NCBI GenBank assembly: GCA_030836705.1 | Contig: JAUPLZ010000082.1 | Location: forward strand, 1-6,070 | From: Campylobacterota bacterium | GTDB lineage: Bacteria; Campylobacterota; Campylobacteria; Campylobacterales; SZUA-545 | DNA length: 6,070 nucleotides | Reading direction: 5' to 3' | In this document: piece after piece, positions 1-4,683 of the stretch | Layout of the letters: each line of letters begins with the position of its first letter | Position numbering within the stretch: the first letter of the stretch is position 1 | Program-made: the position numbers and the translations under genes | The notes under the pieces: model-generated | Database searches by the model: none | What the model was told of the DNA's origin: nothing | The model's input: only the letters and a program-made list of their open reading frames with translations

Positions 1-115
1 AAAGCCCATCGCTTTCCAATACATAACCCAAGCTACTAGCAAAAATCATTTTTGGCAATAAAAGCAAAAATAGTATCAATACTTTTGCTTTTATATCTAC
101 TCTATACTTTTTCAA
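1..115 (-). CDS. Probable secreted or membrane-anchored protein, N-terminal fragment, TTG start
   Basis: This is the first 38 codons of a reading frame that leaves the window at its left edge. It starts with TTG at 115-113, the only start-like codon after an in-frame TAG at 124-122, and it begins 1 nt after the stop of the upstream microprotein. An AGG lies 5 nt before the start. The N-terminus looks like a Sec signal peptide: basic residues (KKYR, then KAK), a hydrophobic core LILFLLLL at about residues 13-20, and a possible cleavage site IFA|SS after residue 26. The visible mature part, SSLGYVLESDGL, is too short to assign to a family and I do not recognise it. An in-frame ATG at codon 23 exists but would destroy the signal sequence. 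The position at the end of a cco operon suggests a periplasmic factor linked to the oxidase, but this is inference only. Confidence 0.55.
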   Translation of the reverse strand, partial: MKKYRVDIKAKVLILFLLLLPKMIFASSLGYVLESDGL

Positions 116-116
116 T

Positions 117-209
117 TTAACCTACAAACACTTTTGTTGCATCAAAAAAAGAAAGAGCCAAAGGTATTATTGCGATAATCACTAAAATTATGCCGACTAT
201 TTTTTCCAT
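117..209 (-). CDS. 30-residue single-helix membrane microprotein in the cco operon
   Basis: This short frame has ATG at 209-207 and TAA at 119-117. It is preceded by AAGGGGG (G-U tolerant Shine-Dalgarno, 5 nt spacing) and begins 12 nt after the DUF4006 stop. The predicted peptide has a charged start (MEK), one hydrophobic stretch of about 19 residues (IVGIILVIIAIIPLALSFF, residues 4-22), then a polar tail DATKVFVG. It therefore looks like a single transmembrane helix with a short C-terminal tail. I recognise no family. It is not CcoS, which is longer and has an acidic tail. Small single-helix partners of cbb3 oxidase are known, for example CcoM of Pseudomonas stutzeri, so a subunit or assembly role is plausible but unproven. 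The ribosome-binding site, the spacing, and the next gene starting 1 nt after its stop support it as a real gene. Confidence 0.7.
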   Translation of the reverse strand: MEKIVGIILVIIAIIPLALSFFDATKVFVG

Positions 210-214
210 CGTAT

Positions 215-220
215 CCCCCT
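215..220 (-). promoter_or_regulatory. Ribosome-binding site of the 30-residue microprotein
   Basis: AGGGGG lies 5 nt before the ATG at 209. It can pair with the 16S 3' end with one G-U wobble. It fills the short gap after the DUF4006 stop codon, and it is the main evidence that the microprotein is translated. Confidence 0.6.
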
Positions 221-221
221 T

Positions 222-455
222 TTATTCGCTTGAGCGCAATTTATAATTATCAGGACTGTTTGCCTTTAAGCCGTCAAGACTTTGATCAATTTTATAATAC
301 TTTGTAGCATTATCCGACTGCGCCTTAATGCCAAAGAAAGTCAAAACACCGACTATTGACAACAAAAGCACCACGGCAATCAACATGCCAAAAAGACCGT
401 GCATAAGACTAAAAATACCTCTCTCTTTTTCTGTCATTTGAGTATTATCTGCCAT
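222..455 (-). CDS. DUF4006-family small membrane protein
   Basis: This is a 77-residue protein of unknown function. It resembles the DUF4006 family of Campylobacterota, which typically sits directly after ccoP. Visible features are a polar N-terminus, the ERGIF motif at residues 11-15, one long hydrophobic segment at about residues 16-43 ending in GIKAQS, and a polar tail with a YKID motif, probably in the periplasm. Its ATG shares one base with the ccoP stop (TAATG), and its ribosome-binding site GGGAGG lies inside the ccoP 3' end, so the two are very likely translationally coupled. This points to a role in cbb3 oxidase structure, assembly or stability, but no biochemical function is established to my knowledge. 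Family recognition is from memory of the ERGIF/GIKAQS pattern; an HMM search would settle it. Confidence 0.88.
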   Translation of the reverse strand: MADNTQMTEKERGIFSLMHGLFGMLIAVVLLLSIVGVLTFFGIKAQSDNATKYYKIDQSLDGLKANSPDNYKLRSSE

Positions 456-1348
456 TAGTTTCCTCCCATGCTTCTTATGTATGATGCAAGCGCTTTTATT
501 TGCATCTCGTTTAATCTTCCCTCAAAATTTGGCATCACACCGATATTTGCTTTTTTGCCATCTTTAAGAACAGCGCCGATTAGAGAATCCGTATAGGTTT
601 TTATACTTGGAGCCACAAACTCAACTCCCTCTCCACTATCACCATGACAGCCAGCACATGCCGCATACGAATCAGGAGCCTTATTTTTTAGACCGTCCGC
701 AATCCACTGGGCAACCTCATTTATAGACGCATCATCAGTAAGCATCCCAGCAGGCATTCCGGCAGGATACGCGCTCTTAAAATTATTTGCACCGTTTTTA
801 ATAGCATCAATAACGCTTGCTTTTGATATTCTTGTTGTCAAATCATGAGATTTTCCGCCAATGCCGCCACCGTCAAGACCGTGGCACGGAGCACACTGAA
901 CAAGAAAAATAGACTCGCCCATATTTCTCAAATCTTCACTGCCGATATCTGTCCATTTTGATTCAAATTTCTGATTAAACTCTTTTGTCTCCTCATTCCA
1001 TTGACCAATTTGCGAAAACTGATTTGTAGGGTATCCAAATAACATATACCAAACAGCCCATACAGCCACAAGAATAAACGATATTCCCCAGCCAAACGGA
1101 ATAGGATTTTTGTATTCACGCAAACCATCCCATGCCTCCTCGGCTAATTCACCGCCTGCTTTGTCGCTTCTTATCTGCTGAACATATTTTAGTGCAACCA
1201 AAACAGTTATTGAAATAATTGCAAATGCGCCGACCATAGTAAGTGTATTTATATAATCATCACTAATAAAAGCATCGCCAGCTACAAAGTAGGTTCCAGC
1301 CATCAAAGCAATAATAAAAGCGATGCCGCCTATCCACATAGATTTCAT
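455..1348 (-). CDS. ccoP: cbb3-type cytochrome c oxidase subunit III, dihaem cytochrome c (CcoP)
   Basis: CcoP is the dihaem c subunit that passes electrons from soluble cytochrome c towards CcoO and CcoN. The 297-residue product has two CxxCH haem sites in the periplasmic part, CAPCH at 152-156 and CAGCH at 231-235. Likely axial methionines are Met198 or Met202 in YPAGMPAGM and Met272 in GVMPNF. The segment FGYPTNQFSQIGQWNEE (104-120), linking membrane and haem domains, is strongly typical of epsilonproteobacterial CcoP. Three hydrophobic segments are visible (about 5-23, 34-54 and 88-104), one more than the two-helix form known in Helicobacter and Pseudomonas. The start at 1348 follows AAAGGAG with good spacing. 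Unlike the other cco junctions, ccoP is separated from ccoQ by about 125 nt of hairpin-rich DNA. The stop overlaps the next start by 1 nt. Confidence 0.97.
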   Translation of the reverse strand: MKSMWIGGIAFIIALMAGTYFVAGDAFISDDYINTLTMVGAFAIISITVLVALKYVQQIRSDKAGGELAEEAWDGLREYKNPIPFGWGISFILVAVWAVWYMLFGYPTNQFSQIGQWNEETKEFNQKFESKWTDIGSEDLRNMGESIFLVQCAPCHGLDGGGIGGKSHDLTTRISKASVIDAIKNGANNFKSAYPAGMPAGMLTDDASINEVAQWIADGLKNKAPDSYAACAGCHGDSGEGVEFVAPSIKTYTDSLIGAVLKDGKKANIGVMPNFEGRLNEMQIKALASYIRSMGGN

Positions 1349-1387
1349 AATAAATCTCCTTTTTGCAACTTAATTTTAATGTTACAT

Positions 1388-1413
1388 ATCAAAATGAACA
1401 AGTCCATTTTGAT
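1388..1413 (-). repeat. Inverted repeat, 12-bp arms, hairpin A
   Basis: In the transcript direction the arms are ATCAAAATGGAC and GTTCATTTTGAT around a TT centre. They pair at all 12 positions if one G-U wobble is allowed. The pairing is better in the sense RNA than in the opposite strand, where that position is A-C. No U-tract follows, so it is not a classical terminator. Confidence 0.75.
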
Positions 1414-1414
1414 G

Positions 1415-1435
1415 GCAGGGGCTAAAGTCCCTTGC
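1415..1435 (-). repeat. Inverted repeat, G/C-rich, hairpin B
   Basis: On the plus strand GCAGGGGC and GTCCCTTGC pair around a TAAA loop, with one bulged T and one G-T wobble. In the sense transcript the wobble becomes an A-C mismatch, so the fold is stronger in a plus-strand RNA. The GGGGCTAAAGTCCC core resembles the subterminal hairpins of IS200/IS605-type elements, a resemblance from general pattern only. CCCCCTAAAG follows at 1438-1447 and repeats the CTAAAG of the loop. Confidence 0.6.
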
Positions 1436-1450
1436 AACCCCCTAAAGCTA

Positions 1451-1469
1451 CGAAAAAACAAGTTTTTCG
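1451..1469 (-). repeat. Inverted repeat, A/T-rich, hairpin C
   Basis: In the transcript direction CGAAAAAC and GTTTTTTCG can pair with one bulged base around a TT centre. The repeat lies just after the ccoQ stop. It shares the central AACAAGT (plus strand, 1457-1463) with hairpin A (1397-1403), in the same orientation and 60 bp away. The following DNA has no T-tract beyond the stem itself. Confidence 0.6.
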
Positions 1470-1473
1470 AGAT

Positions 1474-1677
1474 TTACAAGGTATTTCTTTTATTCTCAAG
1501 AGGTTTTGAGTCAATATCATCATCAAGAGCTAGCTTTGAGTAATCCTCATAGTTTCTCTCCCCTCTTTTATCTCGTTTGTATATTGAATAGATATAGCCA
1601 TAAAATATAATAAAAACAAAAAGCGTTAAAAAAAATTTTGCATATCCTTGATATGTCAAGATTGTCTCATAATCCAT
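1474..1677 (-). CDS. ccoQ: cbb3-type cytochrome c oxidase small subunit (CcoQ)
   Basis: CcoQ is a small single-helix subunit that in other bacteria stabilises the cbb3 complex and its link with CcoP. This 67-residue protein has a hydrophobic helix at about residues 13-33, followed by the basic KRDKRGER cytoplasmic edge and an acidic tail with YSKLALDDD (46-54), a pattern typical of epsilonproteobacterial CcoQ. Its start is 10 nt after the ccoO stop, and the ribosome-binding site AAAGGAG overlaps that stop codon, so it is coupled to ccoO. Haem ligands and CxxCH motifs are absent, as expected. It is followed by the unusual hairpin-rich spacer rather than immediately by ccoP. Confidence 0.93.
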   Translation of the reverse strand: MDYETILTYQGYAKFFLTLFVFIIFYGYIYSIYKRDKRGERNYEDYSKLALDDDIDSKPLENKRNTL

Positions 1678-1687
1678 AACCGCTCCT

Positions 1688-2371
1688 TTATTTTAAAGAA
1701 TTCATATATGCTATTATCGCAACAATTTCAGGAATCTCGCCATTTACTATAGCATCTTTTACACTCTCGCTTTTCATGTCGGCAACTATCTCTTTTGCCT
1801 GAGAAAACGCATGAGCTTTTGCCTCTTCATAACTGCCTAGCGGCACATCAACCGCACCATCGCCGTCAATATCATAATCATATGGCGTATTAAAAACTTT
1901 TTTGACAGTAACAGCCTCGCCGTAAGCATTATCAATCTCTACAATATTTGAAAACATATGCCCATATTTCGGCATTATGCTTCCGGATACTGTTCCTGCT
2001 GGGTCTAGCATATGGTGTTCATGCCAATCCGTGGTTCTGTAGTTGCCGACTCTCATCAAATCAGGACCGGTTCTTTTAGAGCCCCACAAAAACGGTCTAT
2101 CGTATGCATATTCGCCGCTTAAAGAGTACATACCGTATCTATCTGTCTCAGATTTAAAAGGTCTTATCATCTGTGAATGACAGCTATTGCAGTTTTCTTT
2201 AATATACAAATTTTTTCCCGCAAGCTCTAAAACCGTGTATGGCTTCGTGCCGACTAAAGGCTGAGCTTGTTTTGCAAAGTTCGGAATTATTTCAACTATT
2301 CCCGCAAAAGAAAACACCAAAAATACGCCAACCGCAAAGAAAAATGGTCTTTGTTCTAACCAATGAAACAT
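1688..2371 (-). CDS. ccoO: cbb3-type cytochrome c oxidase subunit II, monohaem cytochrome c (CcoO)
   Basis: CcoO carries a single haem c that relays electrons from CcoP to the CcoN haem b. The 227-residue protein has the N-terminal EQRPFFF segment, one membrane anchor (about residues 11-30), and a periplasmic domain with the haem site CNSCH at 61-65 followed by SQMIRPF, which is characteristic of CcoO. The conserved stretches KRTGPDLMRVG (99-109) and SIMPKYGHMF (131-140) are present, with Met133 the probable axial ligand. The length is within the usual range. After FNTPYD there is an acidic loop DIDGDGAVD (167-175) that looks like a calcium-binding loop. The start follows GGAGG and lies 12 nt after ccoN, so the two are cotranscribed. 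Confidence 0.97.
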   Translation of the reverse strand: MFHWLEQRPFFFAVGVFLVFSFAGIVEIIPNFAKQAQPLVGTKPYTVLELAGKNLYIKENCNSCHSQMIRPFKSETDRYGMYSLSGEYAYDRPFLWGSKRTGPDLMRVGNYRTTDWHEHHMLDPAGTVSGSIMPKYGHMFSNIVEIDNAYGEAVTVKKVFNTPYDYDIDGDGAVDVPLGSYEEAKAHAFSQAKEIVADMKSESVKDAIVNGEIPEIVAIIAYMNSLK

Positions 2372-2383
2372 AACATCCTCCTT

Positions 2384-3853
2384 TTATCTTGCCGCTATAG
2401 GCGATGCATTTGGCGACTCTTTTTCAAGTTCGCGACCTGCCGTTACTGTCTTATACATATTCCATGCAAACATAAAAAATCCTATCATATACAACAATCC
2501 GCCGATAGCTCTAATCGTAAAATACGGCGAAAGAACATTTACCGTATCAATAAACGAATAAACAAGCGAGCCATATTCATCATAAGCTCTCCACATCATT
2601 CCTTGCGTAATTCCGGCAATCCACATGCTTGAAAAATAAAGAACTATGCCTATCGTTTGAAGCCAAAATTGTGTCTCGATTAGAGATCTAGAATAAATCT
2701 CTTTTTTGAATATTCTTGGAGCCATATGAAAAAGTGCCGCCATAACCATAAAAGCAACCCAACCCAATGCGCCGTCATGAACATGTCCTGGAATCCAATC
2801 AGTAAAGTGTGCAATTGCATTGACTGATTTGATGGATTGAATAGGACCTTCTATTGTCGAGAGCATATAAAAAGTTGACGCCATAATCATAAGCTTAATC
2901 AACGGAGAAGTTTGAAGCTGCTGCCACTCGCCTTTCATGGTAAGAAACATATTTATAGCAGAACCCCAAGACGGGAGAATAAGAAGAACAGACATTACAG
3001 AACCCATCGTCTGAATCCAATCAGGAACGGTTGAATAAAGCAAGTGATGCCCGCCCGCCCAAACATAGACAAATACCAATCCCCAAAAAGAGACTATTGA
3101 AAGCTTATAAGAGTATATATATTGCCCTGATTCTTTTGGCAAAAAGTAATAAATCATTCCCACTAGCGGCACCGTAAAAACAAACCCGACGGCATTATGA
3201 CCAAACCACCACTCAACAAGAGCGTCATTTGTTCCGGCATACATTGATACGGAGTGCATAAAATCGCCATATCCGGAAAACAAGGCAGTCGGAATTGCCA
3301 TAGCATTAAATATATAGAGCGCTGAAACTGCCAAAAATGCTGCTATAAAATACCATATTGAAATATAAAGGGTTCTCTCTCTTCTGATCCCAATTAAGCC
3401 AAAAATAGAAACACCCCACAACACCCACCAGACAACCACCAATAAATCCAATGGCCATGCCAATTCTGCATACTCTTTTCCGCTGCTTATGCCCAAAATT
3501 AAAGTAACAACCGCCAATAAAATTGTAATAAAGTATAGCGCGAAATGAAGCTTTGCAATCTTCATCAAAAAAGGCGACTCTCTTAAAGAGACCTTTAAAA
3601 CCCTTTGCGAGATGTAATACCATGACGCAAAAATACCGCTAAGCGCAAAACCAAATGCCACGCCATTTGTATGCAACGGTCGCATTCTTCCAAAAGTACG
3701 GTACTCGCCAGCTAAATTATTAAGCGACGGAAATGCCATTTGAAATGACAAGATAACCCCGATAAGCATACCTATAATGCCAAACAGAATGGTCGTAAAA
3801 GTAAATGCCTTTACGACTGAGTAGTCATATTCAACTCTTGTACTAGCCTGCAT
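2384..3853 (-). CDS. ccoN: cbb3-type cytochrome c oxidase catalytic subunit I (CcoN)
   Basis: CcoN is the membrane core that reduces O2 to water and pumps protons. The 489-residue product keeps the expected ligands: His61 (RPLHTNG) and His359 for low-spin haem b, His357 (GHVHDGALGW) for haem b3, and His219 (WWFGHNAV), His269 and His270 for CuB. Tyr263 lies six residues before His269, where the His-Tyr crosslink residue of C-type oxidases is found. About twelve hydrophobic helices are visible. WAGGHH (265-270) has Gly where many family members have Pro. The frame is open upstream to 3991, but I place the start at 3853 because AGGAGG lies 7 nt before that ATG, and the upstream 46 codons are hydrophilic, basic and unlike CcoN. 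ccoO follows after 12 nt. Confidence 0.97.
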   Translation of the reverse strand: MQASTRVEYDYSVVKAFTFTTILFGIIGMLIGVILSFQMAFPSLNNLAGEYRTFGRMRPLHTNGVAFGFALSGIFASWYYISQRVLKVSLRESPFLMKIAKLHFALYFITILLAVVTLILGISSGKEYAELAWPLDLLVVVWWVLWGVSIFGLIGIRRERTLYISIWYFIAAFLAVSALYIFNAMAIPTALFSGYGDFMHSVSMYAGTNDALVEWWFGHNAVGFVFTVPLVGMIYYFLPKESGQYIYSYKLSIVSFWGLVFVYVWAGGHHLLYSTVPDWIQTMGSVMSVLLILPSWGSAINMFLTMKGEWQQLQTSPLIKLMIMASTFYMLSTIEGPIQSIKSVNAIAHFTDWIPGHVHDGALGWVAFMVMAALFHMAPRIFKKEIYSRSLIETQFWLQTIGIVLYFSSMWIAGITQGMMWRAYDEYGSLVYSFIDTVNVLSPYFTIRAIGGLLYMIGFFMFAWNMYKTVTAGRELEKESPNASPIAAR

Positions 3854-3860
3854 TAACACA

Positions 3861-3866
3861 CCTCCT
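3861..3866 (-). promoter_or_regulatory. Ribosome-binding site fixing the ccoN start
   Basis: A full AGGAGG lies 7 nt before the ATG at 3853. It selects the 489-residue CcoN over the longer open frame that begins at 3991, which has no comparable site. Confidence 0.85.
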
Positions 3867-3870
3867 ATCT

Positions 3871-3900
3871 TAAAATAGTCACATTTTAGTAACATTTTAG
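3871..3900 (-). promoter_or_regulatory. Direct and inverted repeats in the ccoN leader, possible operator
   Basis: In the transcript direction CTAAAATGT occurs twice with an 11-bp period (3900-3892 and 3889-3881), followed by the related but inverted CTATTTTA. The second copy and the last block form a perfect 6-bp inverted repeat, TAAAAT-N6-ATTTTA (3871-3888). The 11-bp period places equivalent bases on one helix face, as for a protein site. I cannot assign a regulator. A/T-rich repeats of this size can also arise by chance in such DNA. Confidence 0.35.
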
Positions 3901-3901
3901 A

Positions 3902-3930
3902 ACAATATAGAATAGCTCGCCTTAACGCAA
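3902..3930 (-). promoter_or_regulatory. Weak promoter candidate for ccoN
   Basis: TTGCGT (3930-3925) is followed after 17 nt by TATTGT (3907-3902), or after 15 nt by the better TATATT (3909-3904). Campylobacterota promoters often lack a conserved -35 box, so the -10-like TATATT is the main support. A short inverted repeat GCTTGC-N6-GCGAGC (3932-3915, one G-T pair) covers the -35 position. The assignment is tentative. Confidence 0.35.
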
Positions 3931-3987
3931 GCTTAATTTGATTTAATTTTTTGGATTGATGGAAGTTTAAAAAAACAGAAGGTTTTG

Positions 3988-4017
3988 GCAACCCAGTGAT
4001 AAAAAAACTAGGGTTGC
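3988..4017 (-). terminator. Hairpin after the carbonic anhydrase gene, possible weak terminator
   Basis: Just after the carbonic anhydrase stop, GCAACCC and GGGTTGC form a perfect 7-bp stem, extended by AGT/ACT past one bulged base, around a T-rich 9-nt loop. The sense strand has no U-tract right after the stem; a T7 run follows only 12 nt later (3975-3969). It is therefore either an inefficient terminator that lets some transcripts into ccoN, or an mRNA 3'-end stabiliser. Confidence 0.45.
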
Positions 4018-4024
4018 GTTAGAA

Positions 4025-4666
4025 TTATTTTATATCGTTTTCTCTTAGGAGTTCAAATTTTCTTTTTTCAAAGCTATAGTTGTAAATCTCGCCGGTTTGG
4101 ATTATATAATGCCATCCTAAAATATTTAAACTACCCTCTTTTACTCTTTTTTTTACACCAGGATATGTCAATAAATGCTCAATCTGAAGAACAACATTTA
4201 GCTGTTCAGTCATCCAATCTCTTGCTCTAATGTCGTTAGCTGGAACTATTTTTGAAACCCTTTTTTTTACTTCGCCTGCAAGTTCTAGCCATTTTTTTAC
4301 ATTCGGAATATCTTTTGTTTTTTCCTCTTCAAGATACAGAGCTTCACATCCGCCGCAATTTGAATGCCCGCAAATAACAATGTTTTTTATATTAATCTTA
4401 TGAAGTGCATACTCAATAGCCGCAATAGTAGAAACAAACTCTTCGGTCTCTTTATAAGGAGGCACGATATTGGCTATATTTCTTATTATAAAAAGCTCGC
4501 CCGGAGCTGTTTTTGTTATCATGCTCGGCACTACTCTTGAATCACAGCATCCTATAAAAAGAGTGTGCGGATCTTGATTATTATAAAGACTTTCAAATAA
4601 CTTTCTGTGTTTTTCAAAATCTTCTTGCTGAAACTCTTTAACTCCTTGAAAAAGCTTTTCTAACAT
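4025..4666 (-). CDS. can: Beta-class carbonic anhydrase
   Basis: This enzyme interconverts CO2 and bicarbonate with a zinc ion. In an autotrophic Campylobacterota cell it would feed bicarbonate or CO2 to carboxylases and buffer the cytoplasm. The 213-residue protein has the full beta-class site: zinc ligands Cys40 (GCCDSRV), His101 and Cys104 (GHSNCGG), and the Asp42-Arg44 dyad. Other family stretches are APGELFIIRNIANIVPP (54-70) and the C-terminal GWHYIIQTGEIYNY (184-197), close to Helicobacter and Campylobacter enzymes. There is no signal peptide, so it is cytoplasmic. The frame extends to an ATG at 4687 that overlaps the kinase stop, but AGGAG lies 6 nt before the ATG at 4666, which I take as the start. 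It begins 17 nt after the kinase gene, so the two are probably cotranscribed. An extra Cys41 replaces the Ser or Val often found there. Confidence 0.95.
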   Translation of the reverse strand: MLEKLFQGVKEFQQEDFEKHRKLFESLYNNQDPHTLFIGCCDSRVVPSMITKTAPGELFIIRNIANIVPPYKETEEFVSTIAAIEYALHKINIKNIVICGHSNCGGCEALYLEEEKTKDIPNVKKWLELAGEVKKRVSKIVPANDIRARDWMTEQLNVVLQIEHLLTYPGVKKRVKEGSLNILGWHYIIQTGEIYNYSFEKRKFELLRENDIK

Positions 4667-4672
4667 TAACTT

Positions 4673-4677
4673 CTCCT
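4673..4677 (-). promoter_or_regulatory. Ribosome-binding site fixing the carbonic anhydrase start
   Basis: AGGAG lies 6 nt before the ATG at 4666. The alternative ATG at 4687 lies upstream of this site and has no good site of its own, so the shorter protein starting MLEKLF is preferred. Confidence 0.75.
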
Positions 4678-4683
4678 GTTTTA

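Larger units (their letters stand above)
1349..1473 (-). other. ccoQ-ccoP intergenic spacer with three hairpins
   Basis: This is the only long gap within the oxidase gene set; the neighbouring junctions are about 10-12 nt. It holds three inverted repeats in a row (1388-1413, 1415-1435, 1451-1469) and the ccoP ribosome-binding site at its ccoP end. No start-stop frame of note or clear promoter is visible. It could be a processing or stability element that adjusts CcoP level, an attenuator, or a palindromic repeat or mobile-element remnant that inserted in the operon. The sequence alone does not decide between these. Confidence 0.6.

Noticed and set aside
928..1128. Minus-strand frame of 66 codons inside ccoP
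   Set aside because: Out of frame within the conserved CcoP linker and haem region; a shadow of the real gene.
1388..1469. CRISPR array or riboswitch
   Set aside because: The repeats are three different hairpins without regular spacers, and no known riboswitch consensus was recognised; a covariance-model search would be needed to exclude a rare class.
1388..1469. Intrinsic terminator after ccoQ
   Set aside because: None of the stems is followed by a U-tract in the sense transcript, and ccoP downstream is an essential part of the same complex.
2363..2632. Plus-strand frame of 89 codons opposite ccoN and ccoO
   Set aside because: Lies opposite clearly conserved oxidase coding sequence; composition is Cys/Arg/His-rich without a recognisable domain.
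3306..3623. Minus-strand frame of 105 codons inside ccoN
   Set aside because: Out of frame with conserved CcoN helices; its hydrophobic look follows from the T-rich coding strand.
3854..3991. 46-codon N-terminal extension of CcoN in the open frame
   Set aside because: It is basic and hydrophilic, unlike CcoN N-termini, overlaps the hairpin, promoter and repeat region, and has no ribosome-binding site, whereas the ATG at 3853 has AGGAGG at 7 nt.
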